DNA from: Molossus alvarezi
Taxonomy: Eukaryota; Chordata; Mammalia; Chiroptera; Molossidae
Direction: 5' to 3'
Length of the DNA: 64,000 nt
Assembly (NCBI GenBank): GCA_037176705.1
Contig: CM073907.1
Span: 15,717,001-15,781,000, forward strand
A program made the translations under genes and the position numbers. Below are positions 55,228 through 64,000 of this stretch, in pieces. The notes under the pieces are model-generated. The model worked only from the letters and a program-made list of their open reading frames with translations, was not told where the DNA came from and did no database searches. How positions within the stretch are numbered: position 1 is the stretch's first letter; every line of letters begins with the position of its first letter.

Positions 55228-56186
55228 ATGTTCCTAATTAATTTACTATCTATAATTATTTTTTATTTTTCTAGCCATAGCATTTCTAATCCTCATTGAA
55301 TAAAAAATTCTAGGCTATATATAATTCCATTAAGACCCCAACATTGTAGATCCCCATAGACTTCTTCAACCAATTGCCGATGCAGACGAATTATGTATTG
55401 AAGAACACCTACAACCTTTAACATCATCCACAACCATATTTATTATAGCACCAATTTTAGCCCTTACATTAGCCCTAACAATATGAATCTCCCTACTCAT
55501 ACCACACCCCCTAGTCAACATAAATCTTGGTATCCTATTTACACTAGCCACATCAATGTAACCATATAGTATGCTATTTTATGATCAGGATGAGCCTCAA
55601 ATTCAAAATATGCATTAACTGATGCCCTATGAGCAGTAGCACATACAATCTGATATGAAGGAGCATTAGCTAGTATTTTACTATCAGTTATGCTTATAAA
55701 TGGTTCCTTTACATTATCCACACTCATTGTAACCCAAGAATACACCTGATTAATCTTTCCTTCCTGACCTTTAGCCATAATATGATTCATCTCAACATTA
55801 GCTGAAACTAACCACGCTTCCTTCTATGTAAAAAAAAAAAAAAAAAAATCAGAACTAGTTTTAGGTTTCAATGTTGAGTAACCTGAAGGTCCTTTTGCAC
55901 TGTTCTTTCTTGGAGAATACTCCAACACCATCATAATAAATATCTTAACAACAACTTTATTCTTAGGAGCTTATCACAACCATATATTACCAGAACTCTA
56001 TACAATTAATTTTGTAATCAAAACATTACTACTCACATCAACTTTCCTGTGAGTACAAGCATCTTATTTATAATTTTGTTATGACCAATACATCTTCTAT
56101 GAAAAAATTCCCTATCATCAACAATAGCTTTATTTATATGACATGCATCAATACCTATTATTATGGCAAGTATTTCCCCACAAACA
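55228..56186 (+). pseudogene. MT-ND1: NUMT ND1 pseudogene
   Basis: ATG at 55228 (MFLINLLSI-like). Recognisable through the GPNIVDPH-like region (55335) and WSSNSKYALTDALWAVAHTISYE-type sequence (about 55595-55660). An 18-A run sits at 55830-55847, and indels near 55265-55330 shorten the N-terminal part. Confidence 0.9.
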
Positions 56187-56188
56187 TA

Positions 56189-56257
56189 AGAAATATATCT
56201 GATAAAAGAGTTACTTTGATAGAGTAAATAATAGAAATTTAATCCTTTTTATTTCTA
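56189..56257 (+). pseudogene. NUMT tRNA-Ile
   Basis: AGAAATATATCTGATAAAAG head and anticodon arm TTACTTTGATAGAGTAA (GAT anticodon retained). Confidence 0.87.
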
Positions 56258-56328
56258 GAATTATAGAAATGGAACCTACTTTTAAGAATTCAAAAATCTT
56301 TGTGCTACCACATTACACTATATTGTAG
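56258..56328 (-). pseudogene. NUMT tRNA-Gln (minus)
   Basis: Minus-strand tRNA between tRNA-Ile and tRNA-Met. The plus strand shows AATTCAAAAATCTTTGTGCTA across the anticodon arm (TTG on the minus strand). Confidence 0.85.
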
Positions 56329-56395
56329 TAAGGTCAGCTAATTAAGCTATTAGGCCTATACTCCAAAAATGTTTGTTTATATTTTTCCCATTCTG
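56328..56395 (+). pseudogene. NUMT tRNA-Met
   Basis: AGTAAGGTCAGCTAATTAAG head and anticodon arm TAGGCCTATACTCCA, one change from the usual GGGCCCATACCCC, so the CAT anticodon has become TAT. Confidence 0.86.
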
Positions 56396-57115
56396 ATAAA
56401 TCCCCTAATTGTATCTGCCATTATAGCCACCATTATCTTGGAAACACTTATTGTAATAACAAGCTCACAATGACTCATAATCTGAATCAGATTTGAAATA
56501 AATATACTAGCCATGATTCCTATACTAATAAAACAGCATAACCCATGATCCACAGAAGCAGCCACCAAATATTTCTTTATGCAAGCCACTGCCTCTATGC
56601 TTCTAATACTAACAGTTATTAGTAACTTAATATAGTCAGGCCAATGAACTGTCATTAAATTATTTAACCCAACAACATCTATTATCATAACATTAGCAGT
56701 AACTATAAAATTAGGATTTGCTCCATTCTACTTCTGAGTCCCAGAAGTAGCTCAAGGAATCCCATAGCCATCCACCCTAATACTATTAACATGACAGAAA
56801 CTAGTCTCCTTAACAGTCCTATATACAATCTCAGCCATTATTAACCTAAACCTACTCTTAATAATATCATTAATATCTATTGCAATCAGAGGCTGAAAAG
56901 GATTAAACCAAACTCAAGTAGGTAAAATCATCTCTTATTTATCAATTGCCCACATAAAATAAATAACCATTATTCTAATCTATAATCCAACTATAAAAAT
57001 ATTAAATTTTGTAATCTATATTCTAATAACAACTACCATATTCGTACTATTTATAATTAATTCATTTACTACAACATGATCTTTATCAAATATATATAAA
57101 AAAATACCACTAATT
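56396..57115 (+). pseudogene. MT-ND2: NUMT ND2 pseudogene, 3'-truncated
   Basis: ATA start at 56396 (INPLIVSAIMATIILETLIV-like). About 720 of the usual 1,044 bp are present, then the NUMT ends at AATACCACTAATTAC and LINE-1 sequence resumes. In-frame stops and TGA codons are present. Confidence 0.9.
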
Positions 57116-57440
57116 ACATGGATGGACCTGAAGAGTATTATGATAAGTGAAATAAGCCAACCAGAGAAAGACAAATATCACATGATCTCACTTATTTGTA
57201 GAATATAATTTAAAAAAAAAAACTGATGAACAGAATGGGCCCAGAGACATAGATGTGGGGTAGAGACTGACAAACCTCAAAAGCGAGAGTGGGGGAAGAT
57301 AAGAGTTACACCACAGAACTTATGTGCATGCATGCTTAAGCAATGGACATAGACAAATATGCTGAGGTATAAGGATTGGGAGGAGGGTGTCAATGGGGAA
57401 AAAACTAAACCACCTATAACAAAAATAAATTAATCAAGGT
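57116..57440 (+). mobile_element. LINE-1 'C' (plus), part right of the NUMT
   Basis: Continues the LINE-1 interrupted at 36450. It starts at ATGGATGGACCTGAAGAGTA and runs through the ORF2 end, the 3' UTR (ATAATTTAAAAAAAAAAACT near 57204) and an A-rich tail with AAAAATAAATTAATC near 57420. Only about six to ten bases of LINE-1 are missing at the NUMT site. Confidence 0.9.
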
Positions 57441-57481
57441 AAAAAATAAAAATGGGAAATTTTTTTTCAGAAAAAAATATC

Positions 57482-57700
57482 TTTTGCTCAGCTGGTGTGA
57501 CTTAGTGTTTGAGCATCTAACCATGCACCAAGTGGTTGCCTGTTCAATTCCCAGTCAGGGCACATGCCAGGCCTGACCTCAGTGGGTAGCTTGCAGGAGG
57601 TGGCCAATTGGTGTTCTCTCTCATCAATGTCTCTATTTCTCTCTAACATCAATAAAGAAACGTTATAAAAACATAAAACATATATTTTTAAAAAACTATG
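57482..57700 (+). mobile_element. Ves-type SINE (older subfamily)
   Basis: Head TTGCTCAGCTGGTGTGACTT, B-box-like TGTTCAATTCC (57541-57551), CCCAGTCAGGGCACATGCC, and the end TCTAACATCAATAAAG. It belongs to the older type with CAGTCAGGGCAC after the B box, as at 7466. Confidence 0.82.
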
Positions 57701-58016
57701 TTGTGAGTTTATGAAAAATAAATGTAGAGCCAAATAGCACCTGTACTTGATAACTCTTACAATTTTTTATACCAGGACTGACTTGTATCTTGAATTTAAA
57801 CTCTTGCAACCTACAAAAATTCAGCTAAAGAATGTCATGCAACCTTATTTTTCCTGAACCATAAAACACATAATACTTCAAAATTATCTTTTAAATCTTC
57901 TCATATAATATAACATCATTTTATTTTAACTACCTATGCTTTATTCTCATTTTTATGTCTCAATGAATCAATATAGTCTACGACCTATGCATTTTCTCTT
58001 TTTTAGAAGAACAAAT
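57701..58016. other. Unassigned AT-rich DNA between two SINEs
   Basis: No open frame or repeat is recognised. Confidence 0.5.
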
Positions 58017-58032
58017 AAAAATACCCATAGTA

Positions 58033-58281
58033 ACCCTGGCCGGTTTGGTTCAGCGGTTAAAGCGTCGGCCTGTGGTCCGGAGAGACCCAGGTTCGGTTCC
58101 CGCTAGGGGCACGTACCTCGGTTGCAGTTTGTCCCCGGCCCTGGCTGGTCGTGCGGGTGGCAGCCACTCGATGTGTCCCTTCACATTGATGTTTCTCTCT
58201 CTCTCTCTCTCTTCCTCTCTCTCCCTCCCACTCTATCTGAACAAAAAATGGAAAAATGTCCTCGGGTGAGGATAAAAAAAA
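58033..58281 (+). mobile_element. Ves-like SINE (younger subfamily)
   Basis: Head CCCTGGCCGGTTTGGTTCAG, B-box GGTTCGGTTCC (58091-58101), CT-rich body and tail GTCCTCGGGTGAGGATAAAA. It is well preserved. Flanked by an exact 16-bp duplication AAAAATACCCATAGTA (58017-58032 and 58282-58297). Confidence 0.94.
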
Positions 58282-58297
58282 AAAAATACCCATAGTA

Positions 58298-58880
58298 TAT
58301 CATCACATTAGCATTAAACATCTGAGATGTACTTAAACAATAGAGATGTACTTAAATCTTATCACCTTGTTTTTCCTCCTCCTTGTCATATTTTGATAGG
58401 TCTACTGAAGTCCCAGGGAAAATTAGAGTTCTCAAATTAACACATAACCTTTGCATCATGGAAAAAAACTGGAAGTACATTTCAAGAACTCAAACGTTAT
58501 CAAGAATCCACTGAAAAGGAAACAGATTCAGTGATGGGAAAAAAATATTTATGTGATTCAGCAAGAGTTGTGGTCAGTGGGAAGATACAACATATTTGCT
58601 GCTTTAATGAATCATTTGGACTCTCCAATCATAATGGAGGCAAATGAGCTCTAACAATGTTTTCCTAAACTTTTTCTTCTTCCATGGTTTGTTGCTGCTC
58701 TCTTTTGGACCATATCCTTACCAGAAGCTATATTTAGTAGTTAAATGTACAAGCATTTTATAAACATGTAATATAATTATCAGTGAGACTTTCAAAGGAA
58801 TTTTACAGGTGTCTTAGGTAAATGGAATATTATGGTTTACCACAAAACAATCAGACAATGCATCAGGAGTAAACTAACCC
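58298..58880. other. Unassigned DNA
   Basis: AT-rich sequence without a recognised gene or repeat. Confidence 0.5.
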
Positions 58881-58927
58881 ATACACACACACACACACAC
58901 ACACATAGATACAAACACACACACATA
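58881..58927. repeat. (CA)n microsatellite
   Basis: About 12 CA units (58881-58904) followed by an interrupted CA-rich stretch to 58927. Confidence 0.93.
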
Positions 58928-59639
58928 CATTCAAGAAGCTAGATCATTAGGAAAAATAATATTTAGGGACAGAGCCTGGGAGCAGCTGCTAGGTGGGTGA
59001 CTGCCAGGCTGAATAAGTGGACACCAAGGGTCCCACCATAGCAACACCAAGAAAGCCAGCACTCAGGGCTGTACCCAACAGGTGGGGGCAATATGAGGTG
59101 ACCCCACCCTTTCCACATCTTGCCCTCACCTCCAGATTCAGGTCCTTCTGGCTGTACCACAGCCTGACCACAACGCGGCTCCTGGGAACATGGGCACATA
59201 GAGGGGCCCAGTGCAGCCTGACATTGGGCCTGAAGAATCTTCCAGGCTGCAGAGGTGTGACAGCCTCTCTCCAGAAAGTCCCTCCAGGAGACACACCCTC
59301 AGGTGGTGCTGGGACAGGTGTAAGAACTCACCAGAGACATCTGAGCTGCTCCAAGTTAGCCCAGGGCCTGGAACCTACAGGAGCCCATAAGCCCCACCCC
59401 AGCGCCCACACCCTGGAATGCCCCTGATTTCTATGTTCCCTGTGTATCCCCCCACCCTCCTCATGGCTCCATGTTAAGGTTTCTCACAACATGTACCTAT
59501 TTTATTCCTGGTTTATTTTCAGGACCCTCTGTTGACTGTCCCGGACTTTGCATGCTGGGGATGATCACCTGGTAACTCCGTGTCCACAGGGACACCATCC
59601 TTCTGACTGTCCGTTGTCTCTTCTCTCAGTGGTCCTCTG
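58928..59639. other. Unassigned GC-richer DNA
   Basis: GC content rises clearly at 58970-59450. Open frames exist on both strands (for example 59017-59427 plus and 59294-58989 minus) but none has a recognisable domain. I see no splice or promoter pattern strong enough to call an exon. Confidence 0.45.
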
Positions 59640-60085
59640 AGGGGTCACGTGATCTGCATTTTCGCGATATCACTCTTCTGTGTTCTCGCGATAGTCCCTG
59701 AATTGTCTCCATTTTCAGATTCTCCGGATAGTCTGCAGGTTGTTTACAACTTCTTTATTCTCCAGGTCTCTCCAGAGTTCTACTTTGGCTTTTTTAGTAT
59801 TTTCCACATACTTTTTGATCTATTTCATGTTTTCTCATGATATTTTCTCTATTTATTTTGTGTTTTGCATCCTCATAATAGTCCTAGATGTGTCTGCTCT
59901 CTGTGTAACCACAGGCATCTCCTGATGGGCTTTTTTCTGCATTCTCCTGATTCTCACCATATTCAGTGTTCTCCCAGCATGGTCATGTGCTTTTCCTGTT
60001 TTTATGATCATGGTGCTCTGCTGATTCTCTTTGTGCTGTGCATTCTGGATAATCTCCTTTTCTTACCGTGTTTGCATCGTCACCA
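59640..60085. repeat. Weak degenerate tandem repeat, about 30-bp unit
   Basis: Words of the type TTCTCGCGATAGTC recur with decay: TTTTCGCGATATCA (59659), GTTCTCGCGATAGTCC (59682), ATTCTCCGGATAGTC (59719), TTTTCTCATGATATTT (59829), CATCCTCATAATAGTCC (59868) and ATTCTGGATAATCTCC (60041). The spacing is irregular, roughly 25-40 bp or multiples. It suggests an old minisatellite, not a gene. Confidence 0.4.
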
Positions 60086-61028
60086 TTCTTGTACCATCAC
60101 AAAGGGACCTGGATTTCTGGAAGAATGTCTGATGTCGTATCCCTGGCCTTTCTTACTTACCAGAAGGTGAGCACAGGGAAGCATCATTGGGTAAAGGCAA
60201 GTCCCACCTGACGCATGTCTGAGCCTGTCCCCAAGGTCCTGGCAGGTATGGGCTCCAGGCACATGAAGAAAGATGAGTCCTCCCAGGACATGGCATGCTG
60301 AGCGTGGGCTTTCTCTTCCTAGGCCTTGGGGCCTGGACCTGGGGCCTTGAGAGGACTGTGATGGAGTAGATTCAAACCTGGTTAGAGTCACTGATCTCTG
60401 TAAAATGGTAATAAGACTAACACAGTGTCACTTGTTTTTGCACACCTCATGTTCCTCCTTTATTTTTCCTAATTCAGTTATAAAATAGTGTTGCTAAAGT
60501 TGTTTCTTTGTCTTGTCCCAGTATAATTAAGGGGTCTTCTTGTTCTAACAGGATATCACACTGTTTTTTTAAATGGAATCACTGTGTCATGTGCCCGGCT
60601 TCCTATAAGGTCTCTGGGGCCTTTCTCAGCTGGTTTCACTGGTGCACAGAGCTCCTTCAGCCCTCACAAGTTTCTAAAGTTCTCTCTATTCAAAGCTGAA
60701 ATGAACCAATTACTCATTAAAGTAGTGATAAAACTTGGAAATAATGCGTCAATATTTCTAAGAGTCATAATTGTAATATTCCTAGGAGTCCATTGGTTCA
60801 TGTAAAAATGTACTGAATTGCCTAATGACCAAGAGTGCCATTTACAGGCTTACAGAAAAAGGTAAATAAGAGAAAGGTACACAATTGTAAAGTAAAACAA
60901 TATCAGAAACCTGAGGTGATTATTAAGCTTAGACTTATGCCCTGGTAAAAACTGCATTTTAAGGGGTATATCTTTGTGAGAATTACAATTTTTAAAAATA
61001 ATTACAAGTTTCTATTTCTAAAAAAATT
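60086..61028. other. Unassigned DNA
   Basis: Short open frames only (60508-60805 plus, 60391-60080 minus) with no family match. AT-rich from 60700. Confidence 0.5.
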
Positions 61029-61365
61029 AAAAGGTGTACATACAGTATCACTCATCATTAGGGAAATGCAAAGCAAAACCACAATGAAGTATTACCTCAC
61101 ACCTGGAGAGCCTGCCATCAGAAAGGCAAGAGGTGAGAGGTGTGAAGGGTGTGGAGAGAAGAGGACCCTTGGGCACTGTTGGCGGGAATGTAAATGTGTA
61201 CGACCACCATGGAGATTCCTCAAAATCAAAACGATATGGTCCAGCAGGATCTCAATGAGAGACCTGTAGTCCCATGCTCACTGAGGCACATTCATGTAGC
61301 CAGGACATAAAAACATCTGAAATGTCCATCAGTGGATGAATGAATTTCATAACCTTTGAAATGGT
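61029..61365 (+). mobile_element. Ancient LINE-1 ORF2 C-terminal fragment
   Basis: Contains ATCACTCATCATTAGGGAAA (61048), a cysteine-motif region coding CEGCGEKRTLGHCWREC (61139-61190) and CCATCAGTGGATGAATGAAT (61325). It is the same region as the younger LINE-1 copies but heavily diverged, so it is an old insertion. Confidence 0.8.
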
Positions 61366-61654
61366 CAGTGTTTTTATGAAGCCATTAGTTCACAGCCCAG
61401 GGTAACCCACAGGCTGATGGCTTTCCCACTGCTCTGGGAGACTGTGCAGCTAGATGCAGATACAGGACCAGAGGAGTTCAGTCTTGGGGCAATAGTTGGG
61501 ATATAAATGGGAATATAATAAATACCTTTTATGTTAGATTGACTCTCATTGTTGACAAGATAATCACTTAGAAATGTCCTATAAATTGAATTATATAAAT
61601 TCATAAAGGTTATTGGTCAGGACAAAATTTAAAATAAAATAGAAGGCATTTGCA
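61366..61654. other. Unassigned DNA
   Basis: No gene or repeat is recognised between the LINE-1 scrap and the long open frame. Confidence 0.45.
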
Positions 61655-62497
61655 ATGACGTCATTGCCCAGCTCCATGGACATGGAAGTGGTGATCTGGG
61701 CTTGCGGAGGGCAGTGCCTCAAACTGGGAGGTGCCACAGGCAGTGGGATGCAGTTTTCTGTCCACTGCCTGGGCAATGAGTCCCAGAGCTGGGGCTACTG
61801 GGACAACCCCTGGATGACCAATGCTCTTCTCATGGCTCTGGACACAGGCCTGAGTGTCCTCTGCCATCCATTGCTCTGTGTGCAACTGCTCAACCAGGTG
61901 AGTCCTGAGCTGATGCCACCACCAAGGAGACACATGCACTGGGGAGTAAAGGCCTCTCTCTGCCAGCTCCATCCCCATTGCCAAGTACTTAGTGCAAACA
62001 AATGGGGAGACAGGGCTGCTGAACAACTTCAGCCCTCTCTTCACTCTCTTCACCAGGACCCAAGACAGCATGAAAAAGGTGGTTGTTTTTTTAATGACAT
62101 TGAGAAGTTTTCTAACAAAGATGACATAAAGGCTGCTCTGAGAAAAGTGGAGAAGGAGACTTCTAGGAGATGGAGATGTCATGCTTGTCCCACATGCTGG
62201 CCCACCCCTGACATCATCTTAATTCATCACATGGTCCGGTCTGTTAAAGGAGAGGCCAGGTGTAGTGGTGTGCTGAGCTCCACTGGGAAGACTTTCAAAG
62301 AGGAGCTGCCAAGATCCTTTTCTGGCCTAATTGGTCAACAGCTGGGAGATTTGGTGTCTCCCTGGGGCCTTAACCTGCTGACCCACTTTATTAAAGCCTA
62401 CCTGGTGAATGAGAGCTTCGGCCAGGCCCCAGGCATCTGGAGCTACATCAGTGGTGGTGTGGATGTCAGTGAGCATGCTGATCTACCCTTTCTGTGA
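61655..62497 (+). pseudogene. 280-codon unidentified open frame; possible processed pseudogene
   Basis: An ATG at 61655 opens an uninterrupted 280-codon frame, long for non-coding DNA of this composition. The first 80 residues look protein-like (MDMEVVIWACGGQCLKLGG, then an SWGYWDNPWMTN stretch), and a later part has FFNDIEKFSNKDDIKAALRK, which looks like a charged helix. A competing 173-codon frame lies on the minus strand at 62182-61661. I do not recognise a family, and see no signal peptide, membrane helix, splice sites or poly(A) tail. It could be an old exon-derived or retrocopied fragment with a lost frame in the middle, or chance in GC-rich DNA. Confidence 0.3.
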
Positions 62498-64000
62498 ATC
62501 CAGTGATCTCATGGTTATGAACCACTGTGGTGGCAGGCAAGACTCTGCACCTTTTCTGATGTTCACATCCTGAATGCACTGCTGGGAGCACCTGAGTGTG
62601 TAGGGCCAGCTCTTCCCAGCTCCAGCCTGCTCCTCCACTGGGTGTCATCAGGATCATGCTTTCCCTGGAGTGACCTTAATCACTAAAAATGCCCTCTCAG
62701 CCTGGCTGCTGTGGGTGAGGCCTGATCATCTTCAACTTGTAAGATGATGCCAACCCAGTGACACCAAATGTGTTCCAGCCCAGCTGCGCTTGGGTGTTCA
62801 CGTTTGCTGTGTGTGTCCCAAAGCTGGGTAGGGTAAGAGTGAGGCCATGCCCAGGGCATTGGTCAGCTGCTTACCTGGGGAAGGTGGAGTGGGCTGGACC
62901 ACTGGGGAAGAATCCCCATACTTTGTGATTTGCTGAATCTGACTTGTGCTGGCTGCCAGAGAAGGGCTTGTGGACACCCAGGTCAGATGGAAAAAGGGTC
63001 CTGGTGTCACATCCCACCACACACACTCATCAGCCCCAGCTCTTACCCTGCATCCTAGGCTGGCAGCACCGCTCTCCTCTTGTAAGGAGGATATAACCCC
63101 TTTTCATAATCCACCCTTTAGTCCCTGCTTGTGCTAGGAAGAGGGTGGTAGGTTGTGCCTTTGTTTATCTCAACGCTACTTTTCTGATACCAAGACAGCA
63201 TCTTCTAAATGGGAAGTCATGTGACCACTAAGAATGTGTTCCCTCATCAAGTGCCACCTCATGTGCAGGGTCAGGTTACCTGTGCAGTTGCAAACACCCA
63301 GACATTATATCAGTGTTTCGTGTTCCACCCATTTTAAAGCTTCTGATATGATTTGACCCTTCTTTTTTCCCAAATAAATGTATTGATGGTGATCTGGGAA
63401 AAGATAACATAAAATAGGAAGCATCTGCACGTAATTAGTAACTGAGATCATGTAACAGTTTTGTTTGCACATCTACAGCTGAAGAAAATGTTGTTCTCCA
63501 TTTTCAGAAATGATGTTTGCCTGTATGAAAGTCTCACTTAGCAGCTGCCTTTTTCCTTGGTTCTCCTTGCTCTTTCTTCTCTTTCTCCTCCAGACCCCAG
63601 TCGTGCCTGCTCTGCCTACCCCACATCCAGTCTTTATCTCTGCCCTTAGGAGGCTGCCCAGAGTGCTGCTGCCTTCTTTTCCTCCAGCCCTGCCATCCGT
63701 GGAACTCAGTTCAGCCTGTCCCCATCATCCTGCTAGAGAAGAATGAGTGTACATCATTATGTATGGTTGTTAGACTACATGCAAAAAGAATAAAGTTTCT
63801 TTCTCCACTTCTCAAAAATACTTGACACGTGTCATGTTTGTGACTTTTTATAGGTTTTTCTGTTTCCCCAGTTCTAGAACTAAGGTATTTTTCAAAACTC
63901 TGATGCTCTCTATAATGAGGATTGTATTTCCCAACCACCGGAAGCCCTGTTTATGACAGTGACTCTAATAAGCATGTGTGGATTAGGTGGCTTTCCACAA
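62498..64000. other. Unassigned DNA to the end of the window
   Basis: GC-rich to about 63100, then mixed. A CT-rich stretch at 63548-63600 gives a leucine-rich open frame (63510-63746) that resembles a signal peptide only by composition. No gene, RNA or repeat is supported. Confidence 0.5.

Larger units (their letters stand above)
36451..57115 (+). other. NUMT: near-complete mitochondrial genome insertion
   Basis: Collinear with mammalian mtDNA from tRNA-Asp round the circle to mid ND2, all genes in the normal order and strand, with an internal tandem duplication of tRNA-Gly to 5' ND5. Missing are the 3' part of ND2, the tRNA-Trp/Ala/Asn/Cys/Tyr cluster, COX1 and tRNA-Ser(UCN). It is flanked by the two parts of one LINE-1, which shows a single insertion into nuclear DNA. 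Reading frames carry frameshifts and deletions, and mitochondrial TGA (Trp) and ATA (Met) codons remain. Later insertions (HAL1-type element, SINEs, solo LTR) add about 4.7 kb. Confidence 0.96.

Noticed and set aside
37180..56395. Active tRNA genes.
   Set aside because: They are mitochondrial tRNA copies in nuclear DNA, several with changed anticodons and lost pairing. Nuclear expression cannot be supported.
36506..57115. Functional mitochondrial genes or a mitochondrial contig.
   Set aside because: Nuclear LINE-1 sequence flanks both ends, genes have frameshifts and deletions, and SINEs, an LTR and LINE-derived elements are inserted, none of which occur in mammalian mtDNA.
63510..63746. Possible secreted peptide with a leucine-rich start.
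   Set aside because: The leucine run comes from a CT-rich tract, and nothing else supports a gene.

Overview
This is non-coding, repeat-dominated DNA from a placental mammal, most likely an echolocating bat. The main reasons are repeated copies of a tRNA-derived SINE of the bat Ves type (A-box and B-box head, CT-rich middle, A-rich tail), a recent LINE-1 lineage and LINE-1-derived ORF1-only (HAL1-type) elements. I see no intact host protein-coding gene. Species cannot be read from the window.

Layout. 1-4330: unassigned DNA, an old LINE-1 3' end, a minus-strand immunoglobulin lambda V pseudogene with a decayed recombination signal, a minus-strand retroviral env fragment, and a 5'-truncated LINE-1. 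4331-13150: one old minus-strand LINE-1, split first by a 3.5-kb block bounded by a 17-bp duplication (containing a DNA transposon fossil, SINEs and a HAL1-type element with its own target-site duplication) and again by a plus-strand LINE-1 that carries a 647-bp 3' transduction. 13935-19190: a 5.2-kb purine-rich minisatellite with a unit of about 34 bp and, in its right part, a higher-order period near 240 bp. 19192-36450 and 57116-57440: stacked LINE-1s. A plus-strand element is split by a nearly intact full-length minus-strand LINE-1, followed by an older plus-strand LINE-1 with two SINEs, then a third LINE-1 fragment.

36451-57115: a nuclear copy of mitochondrial DNA (NUMT) sits inside that third LINE-1, which resumes on the other side. 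It runs in mitochondrial order from tRNA-Asp through COX2, ATP8/6, COX3, ND3, ND4L, ND4, ND5, ND6, CYTB, control region, 12S, 16S and ND1 to mid ND2, so only about 2.7 kb of the circle (3' ND2 to tRNA-Ser) is missing. A 2.6-kb segment, tRNA-Gly to 5' ND5, is present twice in tandem, with visibly diverged copies. The NUMT was later hit by a HAL1-type element (itself hit by a LINE-1 and a SINE), three more SINEs and a solo LTR in ND6, which gives a readable order of insertions.

57441-64000: SINEs, a CA microsatellite, a weak degenerate tandem repeat, an old LINE-1 scrap and a 280-codon open frame I cannot identify.

The genes do not work together as a system. The interest is genomic archaeology: nested insertions with target-site duplications, two probable 3' transductions, a near-complete NUMT with an internal duplication, and a large uncharacterised minisatellite.
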